Source of the DNA: W0P33-017 sp963640395
GTDB lineage: Bacteria; Bacillota; Clostridia; Lachnospirales; Lachnospiraceae
Length of the DNA: 37,969 nt
Assembly (NCBI GenBank): GCA_963640395.1
Contig: CAVHZH010000009.1
Span: 1-37,969 of the forward strand
Direction: 5' to 3'
The translations under genes and the position numbers were made by a program. The notes below the pieces were generated by a model. The model did not search any database. It was given only the letters and a program-made list of their open reading frames with translations, and had not been told where the DNA came from. The stretch's first letter is position 1, and each line of letters opens with the position of its first letter. Positions 16,389 through 24,554 of this stretch are shown one piece after another.

Positions 16389-16424
16389 ACCCTTGTTTTT
16401 TTACTTAAAGGAGGAAGTTTATTT

Positions 16425-17840
16425 ATGAATGCAACAAATGAAAACAACGGAGCGATTCGTGATGCCAGAGTGCTTGGAATACCCAAGATGCTGCTTCTCG
16501 GATTGCAGCATATGTTCGCCATGTTCGGTGCTACGATCTTAGTCCCGATTCTGGTAAACAGCTATTTTGGTGAGGATGTTCTGCATGTGCAGGTCACACT
16601 GATCTGTGCCGGTGTCGGAACTTTATTTTTCCATTTCTGTTCCAAATTCAAGGTACCCGCATTTCTTGGTTCTTCATTTGCCTTTCTCGGCGGATTTTTA
16701 ACCATTTCACAATTAAACACCGGAGTATTTGCCGATATGAGTAACGCGGACAAGCTCTCCTATGCTTGCGGCGGTATCGTCGTTGCGGGTCTGCTCTACC
16801 TCGTGCTCGCGCTCATCATCCGTCTCGTAGGCGTAAAAAAGGTGATGCGTTTCCTGCCCCCGGTTGTCACCGGACCGATCATTATCTGCATCGGACTTAG
16901 CCTTGCCGGTTCTGCCGTATCGAACGCTTCGACCAACTGGCTGCTCGCATTTATCGCACTGGCGACCATCATTATTTTCAATATCTGGGGCAAGGGTATG
17001 TTCAAGATCATCCCCATTTTGATGGGTGTCTTGGTATCCTATGCAGCAGCGCTCATTTTCAACGCACTGGGTATGACAAACGCAGACGGCTCTGCGATCA
17101 TCAACTTCAGCAATATCGCATCTGCAAGCTGGGTAGGCATTCCGCAGTTCTCTCTGTGCAAATTTAACCTGTCAGCCATCTTAGTCATGGCTCCGATCGC
17201 ACTTGCATCCATGATGGAGCATATCGGTGATATGTCTGCGATCTCAGCAACTGTCGGAGAAAACTTTATCGAAGATCCCGGTCTGCACCGCACATTGATC
17301 GGTGACGGTCTTGCGACCTCACTGTCCGCACTTGTCGGTGGACCTGCAAACACAACCTACGGCGAAAATACCGGTGTACTGGAATTAAGTAAGGTACATG
17401 ACCCGAGGGTCATCCGTCTGGCAGCAGTCTACGCCATTATTTTGAGTTTTATTCCCAAGATGTCAGAGGTCATCGGTTCTATGCCCTCTGCGATCATCGG
17501 CGGTGTCAGCTTCATGCTCTACGGTATGATCTCCGCAATCGGTGTGCGCAACGTTGTCGAGAACCATGTTGACTTTACAAAATCACGTAACCTGATCATT
17601 GCCGGTGTGATCTTTGTGTGCGGTCTCGGTTTTTCAAACGGACTGACCTTTACGATTGCCGGTACGGATGTGACCCTGACCTCTCTTGCGATCGCAGCGA
17701 TCTCCGGCATTGTCCTGAATGCGATCCTGCCCGGAAATGATTATCACTTTGGCAAAAGCAGTGAGGCAGACTCCAACCGCGGTATCGATATGATGCCGAA
17801 TCTCCACGAGGATACACACTACGGCGATCACGAGGAGTAA
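16425..17840 (+). CDS. uraA: Uracil permease
   Basis: Proton-coupled nucleobase transporter of the NCS2 family in the cytoplasmic membrane. 471 residues, about 14 hydrophobic segments. The family residues that decide substrate are of the uracil type: MMEHIGD (Glu for pyrimidine binding) and GGPANTTYGENTGVL, not the purine/xanthine version with a Gln-Asn pair. ATG 16425 with AAAGGAGG 10 bases upstream. Monocistronic: own promoter and a terminator at 17894. The leader holds a 138-bp structured element; I do not recognise a PyrR binding loop in it. Confidence 0.93.
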   Translation: MNATNENNGAIRDARVLGIPKMLLLGLQHMFAMFGATILVPILVNSYFGEDVLHVQVTLICAGVGTLFFHFCSKFKVPAFLGSSFAFLGGFLTISQLNTGVFADMSNADKLSYACGGIVVAGLLYLVLALIIRLVGVKKVMRFLPPVVTGPIIICIGLSLAGSAVSNASTNWLLAFIALATIIIFNIWGKGMFKIIPILMGVLVSYAAALIFNALGMTNADGSAIINFSNIASASWVGIPQFSLCKFNLSAILVMAPIALASMMEHIGDMSAISATVGENFIEDPGLHRTLIGDGLATSLSALVGGPANTTYGENTGVLELSKVHDPRVIRLAAVYAIILSFIPKMSEVIGSMPSAIIGGVSFMLYGMISAIGVRNVVENHVDFTKSRNLIIAGVIFVCGLGFSNGLTFTIAGTDVTLTSLAIAAISGIVLNAILPGNDYHFGKSSEADSNRGIDMMPNLHEDTHYGDHEE

Positions 17841-17893
17841 TTTGAAGTAGGATTGTGGGCGTGCGAAGCACGAAACAATCCGTGCAACCGGAT

Positions 17894-17924
17894 GTTCGGG
17901 TGTTTTGACACCCGAACCATTTTT
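17894..17924 (+). terminator. Terminator after uraA
   Basis: GTTCGGGTGT-TTTG-ACACCCGAAC followed by CATTTTT. The ribosome site of the next gene follows within 10 bases, so some read-through into it is possible. Confidence 0.8.
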
Positions 17925-17937
17925 AGGAGGTATACAC

Positions 17938-19644
17938 ATGGCTTGGTATGATGAAGCCGTTTTCTATCACATTTATCCACTCGGGCTGTGTGACGCACCG
18001 AGGGAAAATACTTACGCAGCCCCCGTTCACCGTCTGCGCGATGCCTTTTGCTGGATCGCGCATATCAAAAAACTCGGCTGCAGCGCGATCTATATCGGAC
18101 CGCTCTTCGAGTCTGTCGGTCATGGCTACGAGACGACAGACTATAAAAAACTGGACAGCCGTCTCGGTGACAACACGGATCTGACCGATTTTGTCAGCGA
18201 ATGCCACGCACAGGGAATCCGCGTGATCTTTGACGGCGTGTTTAACCATGTCGGACGCGATTTTTTCGCATTTAAGGATCTGCAGGTGAACCGTGAGAAC
18301 TCGCCGTACCGCGACTGGTTCTGTAACGTGAATTATGGTGGAAATAACGAATACAACGATGGTTTCTGCTACGACAACTGGGGCGGCTACAACCTGCTTG
18401 TCAGGCTCAACCAACACAACCCCGCCGTGCGGGAATACATCTGCGATGTGATCCGTTTCTGGGTCAGTGAATTTGATGTGGACGGTATCCGTCTCGATAC
18501 CGCCGATGTGCTCGACTTTGACTACATGCATATGCTGCGCACTGTCGCAAACGAGGTAAAACCAGAATTCTGGCTGATGGGTGAGGTCATCCACGGTGAC
18601 TACACCCGCTGGGTAAACGGCGACACACTGCATTCTGTTACAAATTATGCACTGCACAAGGCGCTCTACTCCGGTCACAACGACCACAACTATTTCGAGA
18701 TCGCCCACACGGTAAAACGCCTGTATGAGATGGGCGGCTGCCGCCCGGACGGACTGAAGCTGTACAATTTTGTGGACAACCACGATGTGGAACGTATCTA
18801 CACAAAGCTAAACAACAAGTCGCATTTTGCGCCGGTGCATGTACTACTCTACACACTGCCCGGCGTGCCTTCGATTTACTATGGATCGGAGTTCGGCATT
18901 GAAGGCAGAAAAGAGGCATTTTCTGATGCCTCCCTGCGTCCGGCACTCCACTATGACGATTATGCAGATGCATACGAAACAAATTCCTATACAAAGCTGA
19001 TCAGCGCACTCGGCAATGCCAGACAGCACACACCGGCACTCTCCTACGGTGCTTACCGCGAGCTGCTGCTGACCAACCGTCAGTACGCATTTGCCAGAGA
19101 TTATGAGGGTCAGTCGGTGCTCGTATCGGTCAACAACGATGACCAGCCGGCAGAGTTCTATCTCGCAGCCGGTAATTGCGCGGGCTATCGTGGTGTACTT
19201 TCCGGTGCACACGTGCCTGTAGAAAACGGCCAGCTCCATGTTACGCTCGCCGCGAACAGCGGAGAGATCTGGCTGCCGGATACCGATGCCGCAGACGCAT
19301 CTGCCGAGCCTGTGACTTTCGATGCCTCGGATGCCGTCGGTACGGTAACAGAGCCGAAAACCGCACAGCCTGTGGATACACCGGCAGAGGGATCTGCACC
19401 CGCAGAACAGATATCTGACACACCGGAGCAATCACCTGCTGCACCGAATGGATCACCTGATACGCAGCCGCAGACATCCGCTTTTGACAGCGATGCCTTT
19501 GAGCGCGGACGGATCGCCGGTCTGCAGGAAGCAATCCTTGCAATTATGTCGAAAAACGGAGCCATTACGGATCAGATGCGTCGGGATGTAGAAGCGAATG
19601 TGTATCATGATTCGCTGATTAACTGGGTAAAGAGTTTTCGGTAA
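17938..19644 (+). CDS. GH13 alpha-glucosidase/amylase family protein with C-terminal extension
   Basis: Cytoplasmic glycosidase, probably acting on maltodextrins or glycogen-derived glucans. 568 residues without signal peptide. The four GH13 regions are seen: DGVFNHVG (99-106), GIRLDTADV with nucleophile Asp187, MGEVIHGD with acid/base Glu216, and FVDNHDVERI with Asp283. An all-beta C domain ends near 455; it is followed by a ~65-residue Ala/Pro/Thr/Glu-rich linker and a ~50-residue helical tail beginning AFERGRIAGLQEAILAIM. Linkers of this kind are usual in secreted, not cytoplasmic, enzymes. ATG 17938 chosen for TAGGAGG eight bases upstream. Exact substrate cannot be told. Confidence 0.88.
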   Translation: MAWYDEAVFYHIYPLGLCDAPRENTYAAPVHRLRDAFCWIAHIKKLGCSAIYIGPLFESVGHGYETTDYKKLDSRLGDNTDLTDFVSECHAQGIRVIFDGVFNHVGRDFFAFKDLQVNRENSPYRDWFCNVNYGGNNEYNDGFCYDNWGGYNLLVRLNQHNPAVREYICDVIRFWVSEFDVDGIRLDTADVLDFDYMHMLRTVANEVKPEFWLMGEVIHGDYTRWVNGDTLHSVTNYALHKALYSGHNDHNYFEIAHTVKRLYEMGGCRPDGLKLYNFVDNHDVERIYTKLNNKSHFAPVHVLLYTLPGVPSIYYGSEFGIEGRKEAFSDASLRPALHYDDYADAYETNSYTKLISALGNARQHTPALSYGAYRELLLTNRQYAFARDYEGQSVLVSVNNDDQPAEFYLAAGNCAGYRGVLSGAHVPVENGQLHVTLAANSGEIWLPDTDAADASAEPVTFDASDAVGTVTEPKTAQPVDTPAEGSAPAEQISDTPEQSPAAPNGSPDTQPQTSAFDSDAFERGRIAGLQEAILAIMSKNGAITDQMRRDVEANVYHDSLINWVKSFR

Positions 19645-19724
19645 TATTTTAAGGGACGCAGCTCCCGCAAGTATATCTATTTTGCTTTCATTGCACAAAG
19701 CATTGCGATGAGCCTTTTAAAAAC

Positions 19725-19756
19725 AAAAACGTGGGAGCAATGGCTCTCACGTTTTT
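19725..19756. terminator. Bidirectional terminator between converging genes
   Basis: AAAAACGTGGGAGC-AATG-GCTCTCACGTTTTT, with T-runs in both directions (TTTTT on plus, TTTTTGTTTTT on minus). Ends both the glycosidase and the MocR-type gene. Confidence 0.85.
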
Positions 19757-19825
19757 CAGTCTCATCTCCATTGTGCAAAGGCAGCAAAATCAGACATACC
19801 TTGCTTGCGCTGCTGTTCTGCAAAA

Positions 19826-21265
19826 TCATAATAATCCATCTAATATTTTCAGTCCTTTTAATATCTGTTCTTCACTGAGTCCCCCAAACCCGAATAGCAA
19901 GGTCACACCCTGTTCCTGCGGGTTCTGTTCCTTATCGATGCGATAGCTGCCAAGACCGTATAGCTGCACGCCCTGCTTTTTAGCTGCTGTAAGCAGCTTG
20001 TGTTCGCTCTGATCTGTTTTGACCGTGACGACCAGATGCAGACCGGCGTTTTCTCCCTGAATGTGTGCCACCCAGCTTCGGTGCTTGAGCTCACGCAGCA
20101 GGAAGTCATGCTTAGCCTTATAGATGCGGCGCATCCGGTTTAGGTGCCGCTCAAAATCGCCATTTTGCATAAAGCGGCCGACCGTGAGCTGCTGCTGGGT
20201 CGATACGGTCGAGGAATAAAAGCCATATTGCGAGCGGAACAGCTCCCCGAGATGTCTCGGCAGCACCATATAACTCATACGCAGCGCCGGGGAGATACTT
20301 TTGGAAAATGTACCGATATAGATCACGCAGTCGTTCCGGTCACGGCTTTGCAGCGATGGGATGGGCTTGCCGACATAGCGGAATTCACTGTCGTGGTCGT
20401 CCTCCAAAATATAGCGTCCCTGCCGCGCTGCCGCCCAGTCGAGCAGCTCCTGTCTGCGCGCGAGCGGCATGACCTCCCCCATCGGAAACTGGTGCGAGGG
20501 CATCACATATGCCACATCTGCCTGCTGCATCTGCGCCGTATCGCACAACAGACCATTCCGGTCGGACGCACCCGCCAGCAGACGGCAGCCTGCATGGACA
20601 AGCACCTCATATGCCTGTATATAGGTCGGGTCATCCATCACGACTGTACGCCCTGCTCCGAGAAGCTGAACGACGAGCATCAGCAGATACTCATTTCCTG
20701 CGCCGACCAATATCTGATCCGGTGTACAGTTCACGCCTCGTGCGCGGTACAGATAGGTCGCGATCGTCTCCCGCAGCCTCGGATCTCCCTCCGCCTCACG
20801 CGCGCGCAGCAGATCGTCCGTGTGATCCAGCACATCCTTGCTGCACCGTTTCCAGATCCGGTACGGAAAATGCTCCTCGTCCACGGCAAACGGTGAAAAA
20901 TCAATCCGCGGCACAGCCTCAGGCGAATCAGCCCCAGCGACCGAATGCGCATTCCCCGGAACGGCTGTTTCTTTTCTTGTCAATCCATCATACAGCTCAC
21001 TTAGATCGCACACAAAAAAGCCGCTTCCTGCCCGCGCCTGCAGATATCCCTCGGATACCAGTTGTTCATAGGCGAGATTGACTGTAAAACGGCTCACGTT
21101 CAGATTCGCTGCCAATAAACGCGTGGACGGCAGCTTTTCCCCACAGGGAAGCCTGCCGTCCTCAATACCACGCCTGATTGCCAGATAAATCTGTTCATAT
21201 AAAGGTTTCTGTTGTCCCTGCACTGCATCCGCTGCGGTCTGCAATGCGATCATCAATTCCTTCAT
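19826..21265 (-). CDS. MocR/PdxR-family regulator (GntR HTH plus aminotransferase fold)
   Basis: 479 residues. The N-terminal ~75 residues are a GntR-type winged helix (YEQIYLAIRRGIEDGRL, LPSTRLLAANLNVSRFTVNLAYEQL); from ~115 onward a fold-type I aminotransferase domain follows, with the PLP-binding lysine in IGTFSKSISPALRMSYM and the tyrosine/aspartate cofactor contacts in DDPTY and LEDDHDSEFRY. In the family PdxR controls PLP synthesis; others respond to GABA or taurine. No pdxS/pdxT lies here, so its target is unknown. Lies 46 bases after glnS on the same strand and could be co-transcribed. No strong ribosome site precedes the first ATG; an ATG four codons later is an alternative. Confidence 0.9.
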   Translation of the reverse strand: MKELMIALQTAADAVQGQQKPLYEQIYLAIRRGIEDGRLPCGEKLPSTRLLAANLNVSRFTVNLAYEQLVSEGYLQARAGSGFFVCDLSELYDGLTRKETAVPGNAHSVAGADSPEAVPRIDFSPFAVDEEHFPYRIWKRCSKDVLDHTDDLLRAREAEGDPRLRETIATYLYRARGVNCTPDQILVGAGNEYLLMLVVQLLGAGRTVVMDDPTYIQAYEVLVHAGCRLLAGASDRNGLLCDTAQMQQADVAYVMPSHQFPMGEVMPLARRQELLDWAAARQGRYILEDDHDSEFRYVGKPIPSLQSRDRNDCVIYIGTFSKSISPALRMSYMVLPRHLGELFRSQYGFYSSTVSTQQQLTVGRFMQNGDFERHLNRMRRIYKAKHDFLLRELKHRSWVAHIQGENAGLHLVVTVKTDQSEHKLLTAAKKQGVQLYGLGSYRIDKEQNPQEQGVTLLFGFGGLSEEQILKGLKILDGLL

Positions 21266-21311
21266 AACGGTCTCTGATCCATCATTTAATTGCTGCTTTT
21301 TGCTATTTTCC

Positions 21312-22982
21312 TTATTGCGGCTTCGGCAGCTTGAACGAACTCTTTAATGACACAATACGGTTGAATATCGGTGCGCCATCCGCAGAATCCTTATAATCTA
21401 CGCAGAAAAATCCGTTGCGCACAAACTGGAAGCTCTCATATGCCTTCGCGTCTGCCAGCGACGGCTCCACATAACACTGATCCAGCACAGTCAGGGAATG
21501 GGGATTGAGATTCAGGCTGCCGTCCTCATTGTATACACCCAGATCCTCATCCACGATATTTTCATACAGACGGACTGTCACCTGCTTTGCGGTAGGCGCT
21601 GCAACCCAGTGGATCGTGCCCTTCACCTTTCTGCCATCCGGACTGTTTCCGCCCTTTGAGGCAGGATCGTAGGTACAGTGGATCTCCGTCACTTTTCCAT
21701 CCGCATCCTTTTTGAAATCTGTGCACTTTACAAAATATGCATTCATCAGACGGACTTCATTGCCGGGGAACATACGGAAATATTTCTTCGGCGGCTCCTC
21801 CATAAAGTCCTCACGCTCAATGTACAGCTCCTTTGCAAACGGCACCACGCGTGTTCCGAGCGCCTCGTTTTCCTGATTGTTCGGCACAGTCAGCCACTCG
21901 GTCTCTCCCTCCGGATAGTTGTCGATGATCAGCTTGACGGGGTCTAAAACAGCCATCACGCGCGGGCGCTTTACCTTTAAATCCTCGCGGATACAATACT
22001 CTAATGCAGCATAGTCCGCGATAGAATTCGCCTTTGACACACCGCACATATCCACAAACATCTGGATCGACTCCGGTGTAAATCCGCGTCTGCGCAGTCC
22101 CGAGATCGATACGAGTCTCGGATCGTCCCAGCCGTCCACAATGCCTTCCTCCACAAGCCGCTTGATGTAACGCTTTCCTGTCACGACGTTTTTCAGATAC
22201 AGCTTCGCAAACTCAATCTGCTTGGGCGGCTTCTCGTATTCCAGCTCACGGACAACCCAGTCATAGAGCGGTCTGTGATCCTCAAACTCCAGCGTACAGA
22301 TCGAATGTGTGATGCCCTCGATCGCGTCCTCGATCGGATGCGCAAAATCGTACATCGGATAGATGCACCACGTATCTCCGGTATTGTGGTGGGTCATATG
22401 TGCCACGCGGTAGATCACCGGATCACGCATGTTCATATTCGGGGATGCCATATCGATCTTGGCACGCAGCACCTTTGCACCGTCCTCGAATTTTCCGTTT
22501 TTCATGTCCTCAAACAATGCGAGGTTCTCCTCCACGCTGCGGTCAGAGCTGGGATCCTTTTTGCCCGGCTCCTCAAGTGTGCCGCGGTACTCCCTGATCT
22601 GCTCCGCGCTCAGGTCTGAGACATATGCCTTGCCCTTTTTGATCAGCTTGATCGCAGCCTCATACATCTGCGGAAAATAGTTGGACGCAAAGTACAGACG
22701 ATCCTCCCAGTCTGCGCCCAGCCACTTGATATCTTTTTTGATCGACTCCACAAACTCGATCTTCTCTTTTGTCGGGTTCGTATCGTCAAAACGCATGTTA
22801 AATTTTCCGCCGTACTTTTTTGCCAGTCCGTAATTCAACAGGATCGACTTGGCATGTCCGATATGAAGATAACCGTTCGGCTCCGGCGGGAAACGGGTGC
22901 AGACCGTATCACATCTGCCCTCTGCCAGATCCTCCTCGATGATTCGCTCGATAAAATTTTTGGAAACTGTTTCGTTCTCCAT
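21312..22982 (-). CDS. glnS: Glutaminyl-tRNA synthetase
   Basis: Charges tRNA-Gln with glutamine. 556 residues, class I. The HIGH signature is PNGYLHIGHAKS near residue 36. The KMSKS region reads VTGKRYIKRLVEEG rather than the usual MSKRKL, a form I recall from Clostridia. GWDDPRLVSISGLRRRGFTPESI and the C-terminal anticodon-binding beta-barrels (EREDFMEEPPKKYFRMFPG, RLYENIVDEDLG, VRNGFFCVD) are intact. ATG 22982 has AGGAGG nine bases upstream; a GTG one codon earlier is possible. A hairpin lies at 23008-23043 in the leader. Confidence 0.96.
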   Translation of the reverse strand: MENETVSKNFIERIIEEDLAEGRCDTVCTRFPPEPNGYLHIGHAKSILLNYGLAKKYGGKFNMRFDDTNPTKEKIEFVESIKKDIKWLGADWEDRLYFASNYFPQMYEAAIKLIKKGKAYVSDLSAEQIREYRGTLEEPGKKDPSSDRSVEENLALFEDMKNGKFEDGAKVLRAKIDMASPNMNMRDPVIYRVAHMTHHNTGDTWCIYPMYDFAHPIEDAIEGITHSICTLEFEDHRPLYDWVVRELEYEKPPKQIEFAKLYLKNVVTGKRYIKRLVEEGIVDGWDDPRLVSISGLRRRGFTPESIQMFVDMCGVSKANSIADYAALEYCIREDLKVKRPRVMAVLDPVKLIIDNYPEGETEWLTVPNNQENEALGTRVVPFAKELYIEREDFMEEPPKKYFRMFPGNEVRLMNAYFVKCTDFKKDADGKVTEIHCTYDPASKGGNSPDGRKVKGTIHWVAAPTAKQVTVRLYENIVDEDLGVYNEDGSLNLNPHSLTVLDQCYVEPSLADAKAYESFQFVRNGFFCVDYKDSADGAPIFNRIVSLKSSFKLPKPQ

Positions 22983-23007
22983 CACGTATTCCTCCTAAAT
23001 AACGTAA

Positions 23008-23043
23008 AATGACCTCTTTTCAGTGTACCGAAAAAAGGTCATT
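23008..23043 (-). terminator. Leader hairpin or terminator upstream of glnS
   Basis: AATGACCT pairs with AGGTCATT, extended by A/T pairs, followed on the minus strand by TTTTACG. It lies just before the glnS ribosome site and after the rhomboid-like gene. It may end that gene's transcript or attenuate glnS. Confidence 0.45.
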
Positions 23044-23073
23044 CCGTCAATTCATTTTCGTAAGTTTTGTGTA

Positions 23074-23231
23074 ACAGTTCAGCCATCACCAAGGAAATGT
23101 GTGAATCATGCTTGCATGAATGAGCACATTCCACAGGTGATGAGGTGAGCGCCCGATAATGAGCAAAGTTAGCTGCGCAGCAGTGGTAAAACGCCGACAG
23201 GCGTCTCCTCGAATGGCGCGGGCTGAACTGT
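23074..23231. repeat. 158-bp GTTCAG-type element (copy C2)
   Basis: Ends ACAGTTCAGCC and GGCTGAACTGT are a perfect 11-bp inverted repeat. Internal stems: CATCACC/GGTGATG, CATGC-TT-GCATG, GCTGCGCAGC, ACGCC-GAC-AGGCGT. Highly similar in the same direction to 24228-24393. Lies 4 bases beyond the rhomboid-like gene's stop codon. Confidence 0.85.
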
Positions 23232-23235
23232 GAAG

Positions 23236-24105
23236 TCAGCGTTTTACGTGCTCGTGCGTAAACAGATGATCCTGACAATATTCCAGTCCGCCCTCGCACT
23301 TGGAGCAGAAACGGAACTCTAGCGAAGGATCATCCAGATCGGTGCGTCCGCACACCGCACATTTGTGCTTGTAGAGCGCCCCACCCGTGCGGCGCATTTT
23401 CGGCTGAGCCGTCTGCGACCGGTAATCATGCTTGCGCTTCATTTCCTGCGGTGAGATTCTGTGGTAATCCCTCGTGGAGAAAAAGAACACAATAAAATTC
23501 ATTAGGGACATGAGGATCACGATCCGTCCCGCCCATCCGGTCTGCAAGAAGCTGAACGCCACCAGCACCGCATAGAGCACAGCGAGCCACTTGATCTTCA
23601 CCGGGATGATAAAATACAGCATCAGCTGCATATCCGGATAGCAAGCCGCAAACGCGAGAAAAATCGACAGGTTGATGTAATTGGTGCTGACCGCATAGCC
23701 CATCATATATGCCTCAGGCATACCGAGCAGACGCAGCACAAAGAAGCCGATCATCACACCGACCGCCGTAAACAGCACGCCGCCGATGATATAGGCATTG
23801 AACCGGAACGTGCCCCACGTGCGTTCGAGCGCTGTACCGAGCTGATAATATAACAGCATCATGATCGCATAAAATAAAATATTCGTATAAGACGGCGGCA
23901 TCAGAATCCATGTCACAAGCCGCCACACCTGCCCGCGCATCACGAGCGCTGGATCAAGCATCAGATAGCTTAAAACCGGGATCTGGAAGATCCGCTCCAT
24001 ATAGTAAAATACATAACCGACCGCATAGCACACGATCAGCCATTTGCTCAGATCCGGGATCGCATAACGTCCGAATCTGCGTTCCAGTTTATTTAAGTAA
24101 TTCAT
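23236..24105 (-). CDS. Rhomboid-like membrane protein with C-terminal zinc ribbon
   Basis: 289 residues, about six membrane helices, with rhomboid-type topology (LERTWGTFRFNAYIIGGVLF, MGYAVSTNYINLSIFLAFAACYPD, YFIIPVKIKWLAVLYAV). The rhomboid catalytic GxSG motif is not visible, so this may be a protease-dead relative. The C-terminal ~45 residues carry CAVCGR and FCSKC pairs plus CQDHLFTHEH, a likely zinc ribbon in the cytoplasm. ATG 24105 chosen with AAAGGAGA before it; the frame is open 47 residues upstream but crosses the promoter. It is bracketed by two direct repeat copies. Function unknown. Confidence 0.78.
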   Translation of the reverse strand: MNYLNKLERRFGRYAIPDLSKWLIVCYAVGYVFYYMERIFQIPVLSYLMLDPALVMRGQVWRLVTWILMPPSYTNILFYAIMMLLYYQLGTALERTWGTFRFNAYIIGGVLFTAVGVMIGFFVLRLLGMPEAYMMGYAVSTNYINLSIFLAFAACYPDMQLMLYFIIPVKIKWLAVLYAVLVAFSFLQTGWAGRIVILMSLMNFIVFFFSTRDYHRISPQEMKRKHDYRSQTAQPKMRRTGGALYKHKCAVCGRTDLDDPSLEFRFCSKCEGGLEYCQDHLFTHEHVKR

Positions 24106-24162
24106 GTAATTCTCCTTTGACTGCAGGCGTTTTCTACGCCGCCCGACGCTGATACACGTTTC

Positions 24163-24191
24163 AGTATAAAAAGTATGTTCGCTTTTGTCAA
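24163..24191 (-). promoter_or_regulatory. Promoter of the rhomboid-like gene
   Basis: Minus-strand TTGACA (24186-24191), 17-base spacer, TATACT (24163-24168), 57 bases before the ATG. Confidence 0.75.
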
Positions 24192-24227
24192 CCAGTGTAT
24201 CCATTTTTCGCAGTTCAACCATTTTTA

Positions 24228-24393
24228 ACAGTTTAGCCATCACCAAGAAAATGTGTGAGTCATGCTTGCATGAATGAATGAATGAATGAGCACATTTCGC
24301 AGGTGATGAGATGAGCGCCCGATCATGAGCAAAGTTAACTGCGCAGCAGTGGTAACACGCCGGTAGGCGTCTTTGCGAATAGCGCTGAACTGT
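24228..24393. repeat. 166-bp GTTCAG-type element (copy C3)
   Basis: Same unit and orientation as 23074-23231, ends ACAGTTTAG and CTGAACTGT. It has 12 extra bases from expansion of a TGAA tetranucleotide (four copies near 24270-24288) and a 4-base deletion near the right end. Situated between the diverging rhomboid-like and activase genes. Confidence 0.82.
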
Positions 24394-24431
24394 TTTTCTT
24401 TTACGTTTAGAAAAACTTTAGATTTAGGGTG

Positions 24432-24460
24432 TTGTCTTTTGACGAAAGCTGTCTTATAAT
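24432..24460 (+). promoter_or_regulatory. Promoter of the CoA-dehydratase activase gene
   Basis: TTGTCT (24432-24437), 17-base spacer, TATAAT (24455-24460); the leader is then about 88 bases. A second TATAAT near 24494 has a poorer -35. With the repeat C3 and the opposite promoter, this accounts for the 449-base gap at 24106-24554. Confidence 0.6.
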
Positions 24461-24554
24461 GTACTTTGTTTTGATTTTTATACAATTGCATTATAATAGG
24501 AAATCATAAAGGAGCAGAATTGCACCACAAATACAGTTCACAGAGGTTAAGCAT

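Noticed and set aside
23039..23299. 86-residue minus-strand frame over the repeat C2
   Set aside because: It spans the repeat and the start of a real gene in another frame, lacks a ribosome site and has a composition set by the hairpins.
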